A stretch of DNA of 64,000 bases from Planctomycetota bacterium (GTDB lineage: Bacteria > Planctomycetota > UBA8742 > UBA2392): NCBI GenBank assembly GCA_016712285.1, contig JADJRK010000001.1, positions 2,542,001 through 2,606,000 on the forward strand, given 5' to 3'. How positions within the stretch are numbered: the first letter of the stretch is position 1; every line of letters starts with the position of its first letter. A program made the position numbers and the translations under genes. The notes beneath the pieces were generated by a model that worked only from the letters and a program-made list of their open reading frames with translations, ran no database searches and was not told the DNA's origin. Of this stretch, positions 52,797 to 62,563 are shown in pieces.

Positions 52797-53698
52797 GCGG
52801 GCTCCGACTGGTGCCGGCGAATGGCAGCCGGCAGTTCTTCGATGATGTCTGTGGCCAGAATTCCGATCTCGCCTATTCTGTCGCGGACCATGTCGCCTGC
52901 AAGCCCATGCAGGTAAACGCCAAGCTGCGCGGCATCAAACGGGGCAAGCCCCTGCGCCAGCAACGCCGCAATCACGCCTGCCAGCACGTCGCCAACGCCC
53001 GCCTTTGCCATGCCCGGATTGCCCGTCGTGTTCACGTACGCCTGTCGCCCGTCGGTCACGACGGTCTGGTGCCCCTTGAGCACCAGCACGACCTTGTTCT
53101 TGGCTGCAAATTTCGCGGCGACTTTCAGCCGGTTGGCGTGGTCGTCCTTGAGGTCGCCCGGGGCCTCTTTGCCCAGCAGGCGCAGCATTTCGCCGGGGTG
53201 CGGCGTCAGGATCGGCCATCCCACCGTGCGGTCAACATCCTTGAGGCACTTGCAGCCGTCCAGCGCCATTGCGTTCAGCGCGTCGGCATCGATCACTAGC
53301 CTGATCTTGACGTCGGGCAGCAGGCTCTTCACGGCCTGCACGGTTTGCGGGTTGGTGCTGATGCCCGGGCCGATCAGCATCACGTGAAACTTTTCGGCGG
53401 CCTTTAGGATCTTTGGCGGCGCCATCGCGCTGATCGTGCCGTCTTCGGTTTCGGGCAACGCACTGGTCATCACGTTGGGGTCGCGCCCGGCCACGACGGC
53501 GGCAAGTCGCCACGGCATGCCGGTGCGCACTGCGCCGGCGCCGGCGCGCAATGCCGCGCGCGAACACAGTGCCGCTGCGCCCACCATGCCCACGCTGCCG
53601 GCAACGCAGAACACACGGCCGGCTTCACCCTTATGCATGCTCGCCGCGCGCTTTTTGAGCGGCGGCAGAGAAGAGATCAGGTGCACATCGTCGGCCAC
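52793..53698 (-). CDS. nnrD: ADP-dependent NAD(P)H-hydrate dehydratase
   Basis: 301 residues of the YjeF C-terminal (ribokinase-like) family: KGEAGRVFCVAGSVGMVGAAAL, GPGIS, DADALNAMA, LTPHPGEM, and GNPGMAKAGVGDVLAG. It repairs hydrated NAD(P)H with ADP. The epimerase domain (NnrE) is not fused here. Confidence 0.9.
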   Translation of the reverse strand: MADDVHLISSLPPLKKRAASMHKGEAGRVFCVAGSVGMVGAAALCSRAALRAGAGAVRTGMPWRLAAVVAGRDPNVMTSALPETEDGTISAMAPPKILKAAEKFHVMLIGPGISTNPQTVQAVKSLLPDVKIRLVIDADALNAMALDGCKCLKDVDRTVGWPILTPHPGEMLRLLGKEAPGDLKDDHANRLKVAAKFAAKNKVVLVLKGHQTVVTDGRQAYVNTTGNPGMAKAGVGDVLAGVIAALLAQGLAPFDAAQLGVYLHGLAGDMVRDRIGEIGILATDIIEELPAAIRRHQSEPA

Positions 53699-53745
53699 GT
53701 GAAACCCCGGTTCTCACTTGGTGCCAGTCATGCCCCGACGACAGT

Positions 53746-54216
53746 TCACGCCTTGTCTTCGTCGTTGAAGGTCCATGCGTCGATGGCGCGGCTGTACTCG
53801 ACCAGCTCGCCGGCCTTGAAGAACAGGCCAAGTTCGCGGGCTGCGGCTTCCGGCCCGTCGCTGCCATGGACCAGGTTCAAGCCGCGCGATACGCCAAAGT
53901 CGCCGCGAATGGTGCCTGCCTGCGCGTCTGTGCAGAACGTCTTGCCCATCAGCTTGCGGCAGTTGTCGATGGCCTTGGGGCCCTCGACACAGATTGCGAC
54001 GAGAGGTGCGCTGGTCATGAACTTGACCAGCCCGGCATAGAAACCCTTGCCGACATGGTCTTTGTAGTGCTGCGCCGCGAGATCGGGCGACATCTGCATC
54101 AGCTTGAGTCCGACAATCTTCATGCCGGTGCGCTCAAACCGTCCCAGCACGTCACCGACAAGGCCGCGCTGCACGCCGTCAGGTTTGATAAGGATAAGTG
54201 TGCGTTCAATCGCCAT
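53746..54216 (-). CDS. ndk: Nucleoside diphosphate kinase
   Basis: 156 residues from ATG 54216, normal length plus a short extension. ERTLILIKPDGVQRGLVG is the hallmark start, GPKAIDNCRKLMGKTFC and NLVHGSDGPEAAARE contain the catalytic His118-like residue (NxxHGSD). It equalises NTP pools. Confidence 0.95.
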   Translation of the reverse strand: MAIERTLILIKPDGVQRGLVGDVLGRFERTGMKIVGLKLMQMSPDLAAQHYKDHVGKGFYAGLVKFMTSAPLVAICVEGPKAIDNCRKLMGKTFCTDAQAGTIRGDFGVSRGLNLVHGSDGPEAAARELGLFFKAGELVEYSRAIDAWTFNDEDKA

Positions 54217-54450
54217 GTTCGTCTCCTGTGGCGCGCACCGTAGTAGGGAAGCGGGCAAGTTGGAAGGGGAAGTGTCAGCCATCGGCCCGGGCGCGTTACC
54301 CTGCCGGACACCCGCCATTTTCATACTCAGTATGAAAAACTTGCTTGAGACCCGGTTCCGGCGGACTATCATCCCCGGTCCCGGCGTTCAGGACGAAACG
54401 GCATTGGCCGGAAACACCAAACACACACTCGAGACCAGAGAGGACGAAAC

Positions 54451-55041
54451 ATGGCTATCCAGGTTGGATCACCGGCGCCCGACTTCAGCGGCGACGCAGT
54501 CATCGGCAAGGACATCAAGCAGATCAAGCTTGCAGACTTCAAAGGCAAGTGGGTGGTGCTGTTCTTCTACCCCCTCGACTTCACCTTCGTCTGCCCCACC
54601 GAAATCGTCGCGTTCAATGACCACATCGCCGAGTTCAAGAAGCTCAACACCGAAGTCGTCGCATGCAGCGTTGACAGCAAGTTCAGCCACCTGGCCTGGA
54701 ACCAGACCGAGCTTTCCAAGGGCGGCCTGGGCGGCGTCAGCTACCCGCTGCTTTCGGACCTGACCAAGAACATCTCGCGCGACTACGGCGTACTGCTAGA
54801 GCAGGCGGGCATCGCGTTGCGCGGCTTGTTCCTGATCGACCCGGACGGCGTGCTGCAGCACCAGACCGTCAACGCCCTGAACGTGGGCCGCAGCGTCAAG
54901 GAAACCCTGCGCGTCGTGAAGGCATTCCAGTGGAGCAAGCAGCACGGCGACGTCTGCCCCGCAAACTGGGACGAAGGCGCGGAAGCGATCAAGCCGACCG
55001 CAGCCAGCACCGGCGCCTACCTTGCCAAGTCACACAAGTAA
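54451..55041 (+). CDS. Typical 2-Cys peroxiredoxin (AhpC/Prx1)
   Basis: 196 residues. Peroxidatic Cys in DFTFVCPTEI and resolving Cys in HGDVCPANW, with GGLGGVSYPLLSDLTKNISRDYGVLLE between. It reduces hydroperoxides, with electrons usually from thioredoxin or AhpF. No Sec is used here, unlike the thioredoxin-fold genes at 21640-23657. Confidence 0.95.
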   Translation: MAIQVGSPAPDFSGDAVIGKDIKQIKLADFKGKWVVLFFYPLDFTFVCPTEIVAFNDHIAEFKKLNTEVVACSVDSKFSHLAWNQTELSKGGLGGVSYPLLSDLTKNISRDYGVLLEQAGIALRGLFLIDPDGVLQHQTVNALNVGRSVKETLRVVKAFQWSKQHGDVCPANWDEGAEAIKPTAASTGAYLAKSHK

Positions 55042-55056
55042 CCTCTGATTCGCACA

Positions 55057-55084
55057 CGGCCCCCGCATTGCGGGGGCCGTTTTC
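55057..55084 (+). terminator. Intrinsic terminator of the peroxiredoxin gene
   Basis: Perfect 10-bp stem CGGCCCCCGC / GCGGGGGCCG, ATT loop, then TTTTC. Confidence 0.85.
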
Positions 55085-55093
55085 ATGCCTGGC

Positions 55094-55465
55094 TTAGCGG
55101 CGGTTGTGTCGGCGGTGTCCGCGCTTGCCCTTGTGCCGATGCCCGCGCTTTCCCTTGCCGGCATCTTTGCCGCGCCGGTCGCCACGGCCCGCGTGTCGGT
55201 CATCGTTCTTGCGCTTGCCATCTCTGCCGGCGCGCTTGCGTTCGTCGCGGTCATTTCCGCGCCGCTTGGCGTCGCGCTGCCCGCGCCTGGGCTCGCCTTT
55301 GTCGGCACGCTTGCCTTTTTCCGGCCTTGCGTCTTTGCGCTTGCCCGGGCGCGCGTCGGCTTTGCCGTCTTTCGGTGCGAACAACTGGGCGTTGGGCGCC
55401 GCGTTCAGTTGCACGCCGCCGATGGCAATTGCCGCCATCGCGATCAACATCAGTGCGTATCTCAT
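55094..55465 (-). CDS. Secreted, highly basic low-complexity protein
   Basis: 123 residues. A clear signal peptide (MRYALMLIAMAAIAIGG) with AGGAG six bases before the ATG supports the minus-strand reading. The mature part is almost only Lys, Arg, Gly, Asp, Ala and His (GKRGHRHKGKRGHRRHNRR at the end). It may bind polyanions at the cell surface or be a filler of the envelope; no domain is present. Confidence 0.6.
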   Translation of the reverse strand: MRYALMLIAMAAIAIGGVQLNAAPNAQLFAPKDGKADARPGKRKDARPEKGKRADKGEPRRGQRDAKRRGNDRDERKRAGRDGKRKNDDRHAGRGDRRGKDAGKGKRGHRHKGKRGHRRHNRR

Positions 55466-55652
55466 GGGAATCTCCTGGTTGTGCTTCTAGGCCCTTCATG
55501 CATGAAACCCCGCCAACGCGCCGAGGTAGCGGCTTCTGCGGCGAAACATGCTTGAAGCATGAAGTGTGAAGGTGAAGCGATGTGTTCTTAAATCTCTGAC
55601 AAGAGGCCACAATCCTGGACAGAGCTGTTATGAGAACAGGCAAGGAGAGCTC

Positions 55653-56684
55653 ATGCCCGCACCAAAGATCGCGATCAATGGCTTTGGCCGCATCGGCCGC
55701 ACGATCATCCGCATCGCCAAGCTGCGGAAGCACTTCGACGTCGTGGCGATCAACGACCTGGCCGAGCCTGAGGCGCTGGCATACAACTTCAAGTACGACA
55801 GCGTGCACCGCACATACCCCGGCGAGGTCAAGCTGGCGGGAGACACGCTTACGATTGACGGCGACCCGTTCAAAGTGCTCAGCGAGAGAGACCCGGCCAA
55901 GCTGCCGTGGAAAGAACTGGGCGTCGACTACGTCATCGAGAGCACCGGCAAGTTTCGCAAACTTTCAGAGTTGCAGCACCACCTTGACGCCGGGGCGCGC
56001 CGCGTGCTGGTCACGGTGCCGACCAAGGACCACCTTGAGAGTACCGTAGTGCTGGGCGTAAACGACCACGTCGTCACCAGGGATGCCCGAATCATCAGCA
56101 ACGCAAGCTGCACCACCAACTGCGCAGCACCCATGGCCAAGGTGCTGCACGAGGCCTTCGGTATCAAGCGCGGACTACTGACCACCGTGCACGCCTACAC
56201 AGCCGACCAGCGCCTTGTCGACACGCCGCACAAGGACTTCCGGCGTTCGCGCCATGCGGCGCTGAACATCATCCCGACCAGCACGGGTGCCGCCAAGGCG
56301 ATCGGAAAGGTACTGCCCGAGCTAGATGGCAAGCTGGATGGCCTGGCGCTGCGGGTGCCGGTGCCCGACGGCAGCGTCGTTGACCTGGTGTGCGAGGTTA
56401 AACGCAAAGCCAGCGTGGAAAGCATCAACGCCGCGTTCAAGCAGGCTGCGCAAGGGCCGATGGCGCCGTATCTGGAGTACTGCGAAGACGAAATCGTCAG
56501 CAGCGACATCATTGGCAACAGCCACAGCTGCATTTTTGACCCCGGGCTCACGCAAGTGCTTGGTGACACGCTTGTCAAACTGATCGCGTGGTACGACAAC
56601 GAGTGGGGCTACAGCAACCGCGTGGCGGACCTGATTGTGATGATGGCCAAACAGGACGGCTTGCAACCTGAGTTCAACTCGTGA
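55653..56684 (+). CDS. gap: Glyceraldehyde-3-phosphate dehydrogenase
   Basis: 343 residues from ATG 55653. AINGFGRIGRTIIRIAKL (NAD-binding), catalytic Cys in SNASCTTNCAAPMAK, and WYDNEWGYSNRV at the end. Starts a glycolytic pair with the phosphofructokinase gene 22 bases downstream. Confidence 0.96.
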   Translation: MPAPKIAINGFGRIGRTIIRIAKLRKHFDVVAINDLAEPEALAYNFKYDSVHRTYPGEVKLAGDTLTIDGDPFKVLSERDPAKLPWKELGVDYVIESTGKFRKLSELQHHLDAGARRVLVTVPTKDHLESTVVLGVNDHVVTRDARIISNASCTTNCAAPMAKVLHEAFGIKRGLLTTVHAYTADQRLVDTPHKDFRRSRHAALNIIPTSTGAAKAIGKVLPELDGKLDGLALRVPVPDGSVVDLVCEVKRKASVESINAAFKQAAQGPMAPYLEYCEDEIVSSDIIGNSHSCIFDPGLTQVLGDTLVKLIAWYDNEWGYSNRVADLIVMMAKQDGLQPEFNS

Positions 56685-56706
56685 TAAGGCAAACTGACTG
56701 CGAACC

Positions 56707-57735
56707 ATGAAACGCATCGGCATCATCACCAGTGGCGGTGACGCGCCCGGCACCAATGCCTGCATCCGCACAGTTGCGCGGCGCTGCTTCTATGACGGCG
56801 TTGAGCTGGTGGGCATCTTTGACTCGTGGGACGGCCTGCTGGCCGACAAGGTGCGGCTGCTTACCCGGGACGACGTCACGGGTATCGTCCAGACCGCCGG
56901 CACAATCCTGCGCTCGTCCCGTTCGCGCCTGTTCCTTGCCCCCGGCGATGCCGAGATTGCCAAGACCGCACTGGCCAAACACGGCATTGAGGGCATGGTC
57001 GTGATCGGCGGCAATGGCTCGCAGGTGGCGACCAGTATCCTGGCGGACAGCGGCTTTCCCTGCGTTGGCGTGCCCAAGACCATCGACAACGACCTGGCCG
57101 GCACCGAGCTGACCGTCGGCTTTCTGACCGCCGTCGAGATGTGCACCCATGCACTCGACAACCTGCGCGCAACTGCCGAGTCGCACAACCGCGTGATGGT
57201 CGTCGAAGTGATGGGCCGCAATGTCGGCTGGATTGCCGTCGAGAGCGCAATCGCCGGCGGGGCTGACCTGGCGCTGATCCCCGAGTTTCCGTTCAGCGTG
57301 GACGAAGTCTGCGACAAGATCCGCACCCGCCACACAACCTACGGACGCAACTATTCGATCATCGTGATCGCGGAAGGCGCGGTCGACCGCGATGGCGTGA
57401 TCGACCCGAAAAGCAACGTGCAGGACAAGCTCGGCCGCCCGAAGCTAGGCGGCGTCGGGCCCATGCTTGCCCGCGAGATAGAAGAGCGGCTGGGCTACGA
57501 CGCGCGCAACACCACACTCGGCTACCTGCAACGCAGCGCGGCCCCCGTTGCCAGCGACCGCATTCTGGCCACGCGCGTCAGCGACAAGGCCTACGATCTG
57601 CTGCAAGGCGGCCAAAGCGGCATGCTGGCCGGATTGGCAGGCCGTGAAGTGAAAGCGGTTGCACTGAAAGACATCGTCGGCAAAGAAAAAAGAGTGACGA
57701 AGTCATGGGCGCGGCTTGCCGAGCTGTTCGGGTAG
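56707..57735 (+). CDS. 6-phosphofructokinase, GGNGS variant
   Basis: 342 residues. TSGGDAPGTNACIRTV, IGGNGSQVATSI, PKTIDNDLAGTE, MEVMGRNVGW-like MVVEVMGRNVGWIA and GYLQRSAAPVASDR cover the family. The donor-specificity positions are Gly (as in ATP enzymes) and Lys in PKTID (as in the long and PPi-type clade). The usual Mg-binding Asp of GGDGS is Asn. ATP is the more likely donor, but this combination needs assay. Co-directional with gap. Confidence 0.85.
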   Translation: MKRIGIITSGGDAPGTNACIRTVARRCFYDGVELVGIFDSWDGLLADKVRLLTRDDVTGIVQTAGTILRSSRSRLFLAPGDAEIAKTALAKHGIEGMVVIGGNGSQVATSILADSGFPCVGVPKTIDNDLAGTELTVGFLTAVEMCTHALDNLRATAESHNRVMVVEVMGRNVGWIAVESAIAGGADLALIPEFPFSVDEVCDKIRTRHTTYGRNYSIIVIAEGAVDRDGVIDPKSNVQDKLGRPKLGGVGPMLAREIEERLGYDARNTTLGYLQRSAAPVASDRILATRVSDKAYDLLQGGQSGMLAGLAGREVKAVALKDIVGKEKRVTKSWARLAELFG

Positions 57736-57740
57736 GCGCC

Positions 57741-57773
57741 AAAGAAACAACCCGCGGACTTGAGGTCCGCGGG
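57741..57773 (-). terminator. Terminator between phosphofructokinase and the converging gene
   Basis: CCCGCGGAC / GTCCGCGGG (9 bp) around TTGAG, followed on the minus strand by TTGTTTCTTT; it mainly serves the minus-strand gene at 57797. Confidence 0.75.
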
Positions 57774-57796
57774 CTGCACAGTTGAGTCACCACCAG

Positions 57797-59131
57797 CTAC
57801 TTCGTGTGGCGCAACGCATTCAGCGCATAGGCGGTGCACAGCACCGGGCTGTTTTCCTGCCAGCGGTCGTTGCCGGTGTTCACCCATGAGCCGTCTTCTT
57901 TCTGGCGCTTCGCAAACTGTTTGACCAGGTCTTCGCGCCAGACGTGCTTGAACCCGCGTTCCGGCTCTTCCACTACATTTTCGCCCCAGGCCTGCAGCGT
58001 CTTGGCCATGCTCAGGTAGTAGTAATAGATGCCCATCTCGTGCTGCTTGGCGTCGCGGAAGCCGGGCACCTTCTCCAGCGTGTAGTTGCGCTGAATCCAG
58101 CCATAGGCCAGCTTGACCGGCAGGCTGTCCTTGGGCAGGCCCGCAAACAGGTATGCGCGCAGCAGGTTGTAGGTCATGCTGCCGTAGCTGAACAACGTGA
58201 CGGTGCCGTCTTTGTTTTCCTGGCTGCCTTCCGCCATGCTGGTTTCTTCGCTGTACACGGCACCACCGTAGTCCTCGCTGCCTTTTTCGGCGGGCTTGAT
58301 CTTCTTGCCGGTGGCTTTGTCCACGGCTTCAAATCCTTCTTCCTGCACTTCGCCCGCGTTCTGGTTGCGTTTCAGGAATACCAACGCCTGCTCCCACAAC
58401 GGGTCGTCTTCACTCAGACCGCAGGCCTTTAGCGCATCGATGGCAAAAGTGCTGGTGCTCATGTTCGCGGGGGGCTTGCCGCCCTTCTTCACCGCCTTGT
58501 CGATTTCTTCTTTGCTGTACGCCCAGCCGCCGTAGCCCGTGCTGTCTTTCTTGTAATCTGGCGCGGGGCCCTCGGCGTTGCCCACCTGCGACTGGCGCAG
58601 ATAGTCCCGCGCCGATGCGATGTGCGTGGTCAGCTTGCCTTTCCAGGGATTGCCGGCTGCTGCCGCCTTGTCGACGTCGGCAAACAGCTGCGCGCAAATG
58701 CTGGTGATGTAGACGGCGCGAACGCCCTTGAGCTTCTCGACGCCGGGCATGTAGCTCCAGCCGCCGCTGGTTTCCTGGCTCTCGATCAGCCAGGTCATGC
58801 TGTCTTTGATCATGGCATCGTCGGCGCTCCAGGCTTTCGTGCCCACAAGGCCGTGCAGCACCAATGCCGTGTACGGAACGTTCATGGACTTGGGGCCCCA
58901 GCCGCTCAGCAGACCACTCGGGTCGTCCGGCGATGGCGGCTTGTTGTATTGCGTCTTGAGGAACGCCACGGACTTCTCAACCAGCGCGTCCCGCGAAGCA
59001 TCGACGTCATACTTGGCTTCTTGGGTCAGCGTTGGCGCGGCGGGCTGCGCCGGCGGCTCTGCGTTCATGTTCACTGCAAAAGCCGCCACCATGGCCAGCG
59101 CGCAGCAGGCAACCAGCATCGTCATTCGCAT
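57797..59131 (-). CDS. Secreted prenyltransferase/squalene-oxidase repeat protein
   Basis: 444 residues with a signal peptide (MLVACCALAMVAAFAVNMNA) and alpha/alpha-toroid repeats: ALVEKSVAFLKTQYNKPPSPDDPSGLLSGWG, SMTWLIESQETSGGWSYMPG, AKRQKEDGSWVNTGNDRWQE. Such secreted repeat proteins are common in planctomycetes. They share the fold of squalene cyclases but lack the DXDD acid motif here, so a binding rather than cyclase role is likely. Confidence 0.82.
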   Translation of the reverse strand: MRMTMLVACCALAMVAAFAVNMNAEPPAQPAAPTLTQEAKYDVDASRDALVEKSVAFLKTQYNKPPSPDDPSGLLSGWGPKSMNVPYTALVLHGLVGTKAWSADDAMIKDSMTWLIESQETSGGWSYMPGVEKLKGVRAVYITSICAQLFADVDKAAAAGNPWKGKLTTHIASARDYLRQSQVGNAEGPAPDYKKDSTGYGGWAYSKEEIDKAVKKGGKPPANMSTSTFAIDALKACGLSEDDPLWEQALVFLKRNQNAGEVQEEGFEAVDKATGKKIKPAEKGSEDYGGAVYSEETSMAEGSQENKDGTVTLFSYGSMTYNLLRAYLFAGLPKDSLPVKLAYGWIQRNYTLEKVPGFRDAKQHEMGIYYYYLSMAKTLQAWGENVVEEPERGFKHVWREDLVKQFAKRQKEDGSWVNTGNDRWQENSPVLCTAYALNALRHTK

Positions 59132-59206
59132 CTTCGTCTCCTTAGTGCCCAGTGTCCCGTATCCGGTACCGCAATGGCTGCAATTCTGACATGAAATCCG
59201 TGCGTC

Positions 59207-59785
59207 CTAAAGGCCGGCCAGGATCAATGCTTCCCGCGCCAGCGCTTCCATAAACATCTCAAGCCGTTGCCTGACAAATCGCTGCTCGCCAATGATGCCG
59301 GTTTCTGCGGGCGGCTTATCCAGCAGCTGGCAATCCTGCTCAGCTTCAGCCTCGGCAATGACCGTCTGGGTTTTTCCGTTTACGACCACTAACGCCAGCC
59401 CGAGCTTGATACGTCCTGTACGGCGCAATTCAGTCATATCAAATATCGAAACGCCGGCATGAATTTCGTACTCGCCTCCGGTCGGTTCGTGCCCTGTCGC
59501 GCCCAGGCGCGCCGCCAGCCCCGCTTCCGCAAGCAGGCGCAGGTCAATCTTGTCGACCTCAAGCCCAGCGGCCTTCTCACCCGCGTCCCCCATGTACAGC
59601 TCAGGCACGTTGAGTGTCACGCCCGAAAGATTCTTCACGGGCAGCACCGTGACCGGCGCACCCTGCGGCACCGGCGACACCGGGCGCGAGACCGCACAGC
59701 CGGCACTCAGGACAGCCAGCAACAGCAGAAGGCAATACGCCTGCGGGTTCACGCGTGCGTCGGATGGTCTAGGGCAGCTGGTCAC
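59207..59785 (-). CDS. Lipoprotein of unknown function
   Basis: 192 residues from a GTG at 59785 (GGGGAG seven bases upstream). Lipobox LLSAGC puts the lipidated Cys at residue 30. The mature part contains PVTVLPVKNLSGVTLNVPELYMGD and IKLGLALVVVNGKTQTVIAEAEAE, resembling the secretin-associated or LPP20/GNA1162-type lipoproteins only loosely. It overlaps the upstream gene by 17 bases. Confidence 0.65.
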   Translation of the reverse strand: MTSCPRPSDARVNPQAYCLLLLLAVLSAGCAVSRPVSPVPQGAPVTVLPVKNLSGVTLNVPELYMGDAGEKAAGLEVDKIDLRLLAEAGLAARLGATGHEPTGGEYEIHAGVSIFDMTELRRTGRIKLGLALVVVNGKTQTVIAEAEAEQDCQLLDKPPAETGIIGEQRFVRQRLEMFMEALAREALILAGL

Positions 59786-60395
59786 GCACCGACTCCCCGG
59801 TCAGGGCACGTTCAAGCAGGCCCGCAATCTCAAGAATGCCGATGGTTGCCTTGGCCTGATCGATGCCTCTGGTAAGCAGCACCGGGCGATCCAGCGGCTC
59901 ACAGCGCTGGGTCGCGAGCTGGCCTCGTTTGTCGATCGACCAGGCTGACACCACCACCACGGCCTGCGCTTGCTCAATCCATGGCCGGGCAGCAGCGTTG
60001 GCGGCGTGCAATGTTTCGCGCGACGCGCCGCCGTCGGCGACTTGCTCAAGAGTCTCCCAGCGCAGGTGCGGCTCGGCTGCTCCAGCCTGCCACTGCGCGG
60101 GCAGGGGAAGTATCGTTCGCACGCGGCTTTGAAGGCTTTCGCGTTTTGCGGCGGCTTTCACCCAGAACGGCTCGCCGCGGCAGGGCCCGACGCCGCCGCC
60201 AAAAGCGCCCAGGTACTCCGGCAGCAGGCCCGTAAGTAGTGCCGCCTCCTGCTGCTGGCGTGAAGCGCCCTCAAGGTTGACCAGCGTGGCAGCCGCGCCT
60301 TCGCCACCAACGCGCGCCAGGTCAACCGCAGCGGCGCCCTGGTCGCGCAGCAGCCGCGCACTGAGGCCGGGGATGTGCAGGACAAGCAACTCCAT
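59769..60395 (-). CDS. Unknown protein, possibly phosphatase-like
   Basis: 208 residues from ATG 60395. MELLVLHIPGLSARLLRDQG and LLTGLLPEYLG recall the start and an early loop of alkaline-phosphatase-superfamily proteins, but the metal-binding motifs are not evident. The end VLLTRGIDQAKATIGILEIAGLLERALTG may belong to the same fold. Coupled with the downstream lipoprotein gene. Confidence 0.45.
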   Translation of the reverse strand: MELLVLHIPGLSARLLRDQGAAAVDLARVGGEGAAATLVNLEGASRQQQEAALLTGLLPEYLGAFGGGVGPCRGEPFWVKAAAKRESLQSRVRTILPLPAQWQAGAAEPHLRWETLEQVADGGASRETLHAANAAARPWIEQAQAVVVVSAWSIDKRGQLATQRCEPLDRPVLLTRGIDQAKATIGILEIAGLLERALTGESVRDQLP

Positions 60396-60548
60396 GGCGG
60401 CAGTGTGGCGCCGAGCGAAGATATGTCGAGAGGCGGCGCGGCTGCCGGTGCACAATCAGACAGTACACGCCCCGCAATGGCACCACTTTGTCTGCGCGGT
60501 TTCTTTTTCGGATATCCGTGGCAATCCCGCCACGCCTACAATGCCGCC

Positions 60549-61853
60549 GTGACCCAGCACAGCGCCGAGACCGCCTACCTGTTCCGTCACGCGCTGTTGC
60601 GCGACGCCGCCTACGAGTTGCAGCCGCCGGGCGTTCGCGCGCGGCTTCATGGGTTGGCGCTTGAGGGGTTGGAGTCGCTGTTTGGCGGCGTCCCGCCTGG
60701 CCACGCAACAGACGTATCCGGCGACGCGAAGTCCGTGCCGTGCCCAATTGACGCCGTCGCCGCGGAATTGGCCGAGCACGCCCACCGCGCCCGAACTCTC
60801 GCCGAATCCGACAGTGAGATCCTGCTGGCGCGTGAGGCGCTGTACCTGCGACGCGCGGCCGAACACGCGGAAAGGGCGTGGCACACAAGTGATGCCTTTC
60901 GCCTGTGGCAGCGTTACGCAGAACTTGCAGTCGGCGTGGACAAGGCTGAAGCGGTGCGCAAGGCAGGCATGCAGGCGCTGCATTCCGGCCACCCGAAAAC
61001 CGCCGAAGCAATGTTCATGGAGGCACGGCGGATTGCCTCCAGTGTCGGCGATTGTCCAAACGAGGGCATGGCGCTGGCGAATCTCGCCCTGCTGTACCAG
61101 CAAACCGGGCAGTTTGAAGCATCTCTGCAGTGCTATGCACCGGCGCTGGACCTCTTTCGCCAAGCAGGCAATCGCCGTTTTGAAGGCGTAGCGCTGGGCG
61201 ACATGGCCGGCGTGTACCAGCAGACGGGCCGACTTGAGCTGGCAGAGCAGCTGCATGACCAGGCACTGGCCATCCATCGCGAAGTCGGCAATCGGCGCTC
61301 AGAGGGTGTCACGATCGGGAACCTGGCGGGCGTGTATCAAGACACTGGAAGATACGAGCTAACCGAGCGGGCATTTGAGAGTGCGATCGCGATTCATCGA
61401 GAAGTTGGAAATCGGCGCTCAGAAGGAACAGCGTTGGGAAACCTGGCGCTGCTGTACCTGCATACGGGACGCGTAGACCTTGCGGAGCAGACGTTTGCGC
61501 AGGCACTGGCCATCCAGCGCGAAGTCGGCAATCGGCGCTCGGAGGGCGTGCTGCTGGGCAACGCCGCACGAGTGTTCCAAACCACTGGTCGCAGCGCGAT
61601 GGCACTGGAATCGTATGAGCTTGCACTGGCCATTCACCGCGAGGTGCATAACCGCAGATTCGAGGGAATGCACCTGTGCGACTATGCCGAATTCCTGCTG
61701 ACACTCGGGCGAACGGCTGATGCGCAACGCCACTGGAAGTCGGGCGCGGAATTGCTGCTGCAACTGGGGGACCTTCCGAACCTCGCGCAGCGGCGCAAAG
61801 CCATGCTCGAAGCCTGCGCCGAGGCGGGCGTCCCGCCGCTTGCGTCCGGCTGA
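60549..61853 (+). CDS. TPR protein with tandem EVGNRRSEG repeats
   Basis: 434 residues from GTG 60549. The N-terminal LFRHALLRDAAYELQPPGVRARLH segment is the part found C-terminal to AAA/NACHT-type kinase-linked regulators, so this may be a cut-down descendant. At least six 40-residue TPRs follow, several almost identical around AIHREVGNRRSEG. It probably scaffolds partner proteins. Divergent from 60395. Confidence 0.72.
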   Translation: MTQHSAETAYLFRHALLRDAAYELQPPGVRARLHGLALEGLESLFGGVPPGHATDVSGDAKSVPCPIDAVAAELAEHAHRARTLAESDSEILLAREALYLRRAAEHAERAWHTSDAFRLWQRYAELAVGVDKAEAVRKAGMQALHSGHPKTAEAMFMEARRIASSVGDCPNEGMALANLALLYQQTGQFEASLQCYAPALDLFRQAGNRRFEGVALGDMAGVYQQTGRLELAEQLHDQALAIHREVGNRRSEGVTIGNLAGVYQDTGRYELTERAFESAIAIHREVGNRRSEGTALGNLALLYLHTGRVDLAEQTFAQALAIQREVGNRRSEGVLLGNAARVFQTTGRSAMALESYELALAIHREVHNRRFEGMHLCDYAEFLLTLGRTADAQRHWKSGAELLLQLGDLPNLAQRRKAMLEACAEAGVPPLASG

Positions 61854-61855
61854 TT

Positions 61856-62559
<704 letters not shown>

Positions 62560-62563
<4 letters not shown>

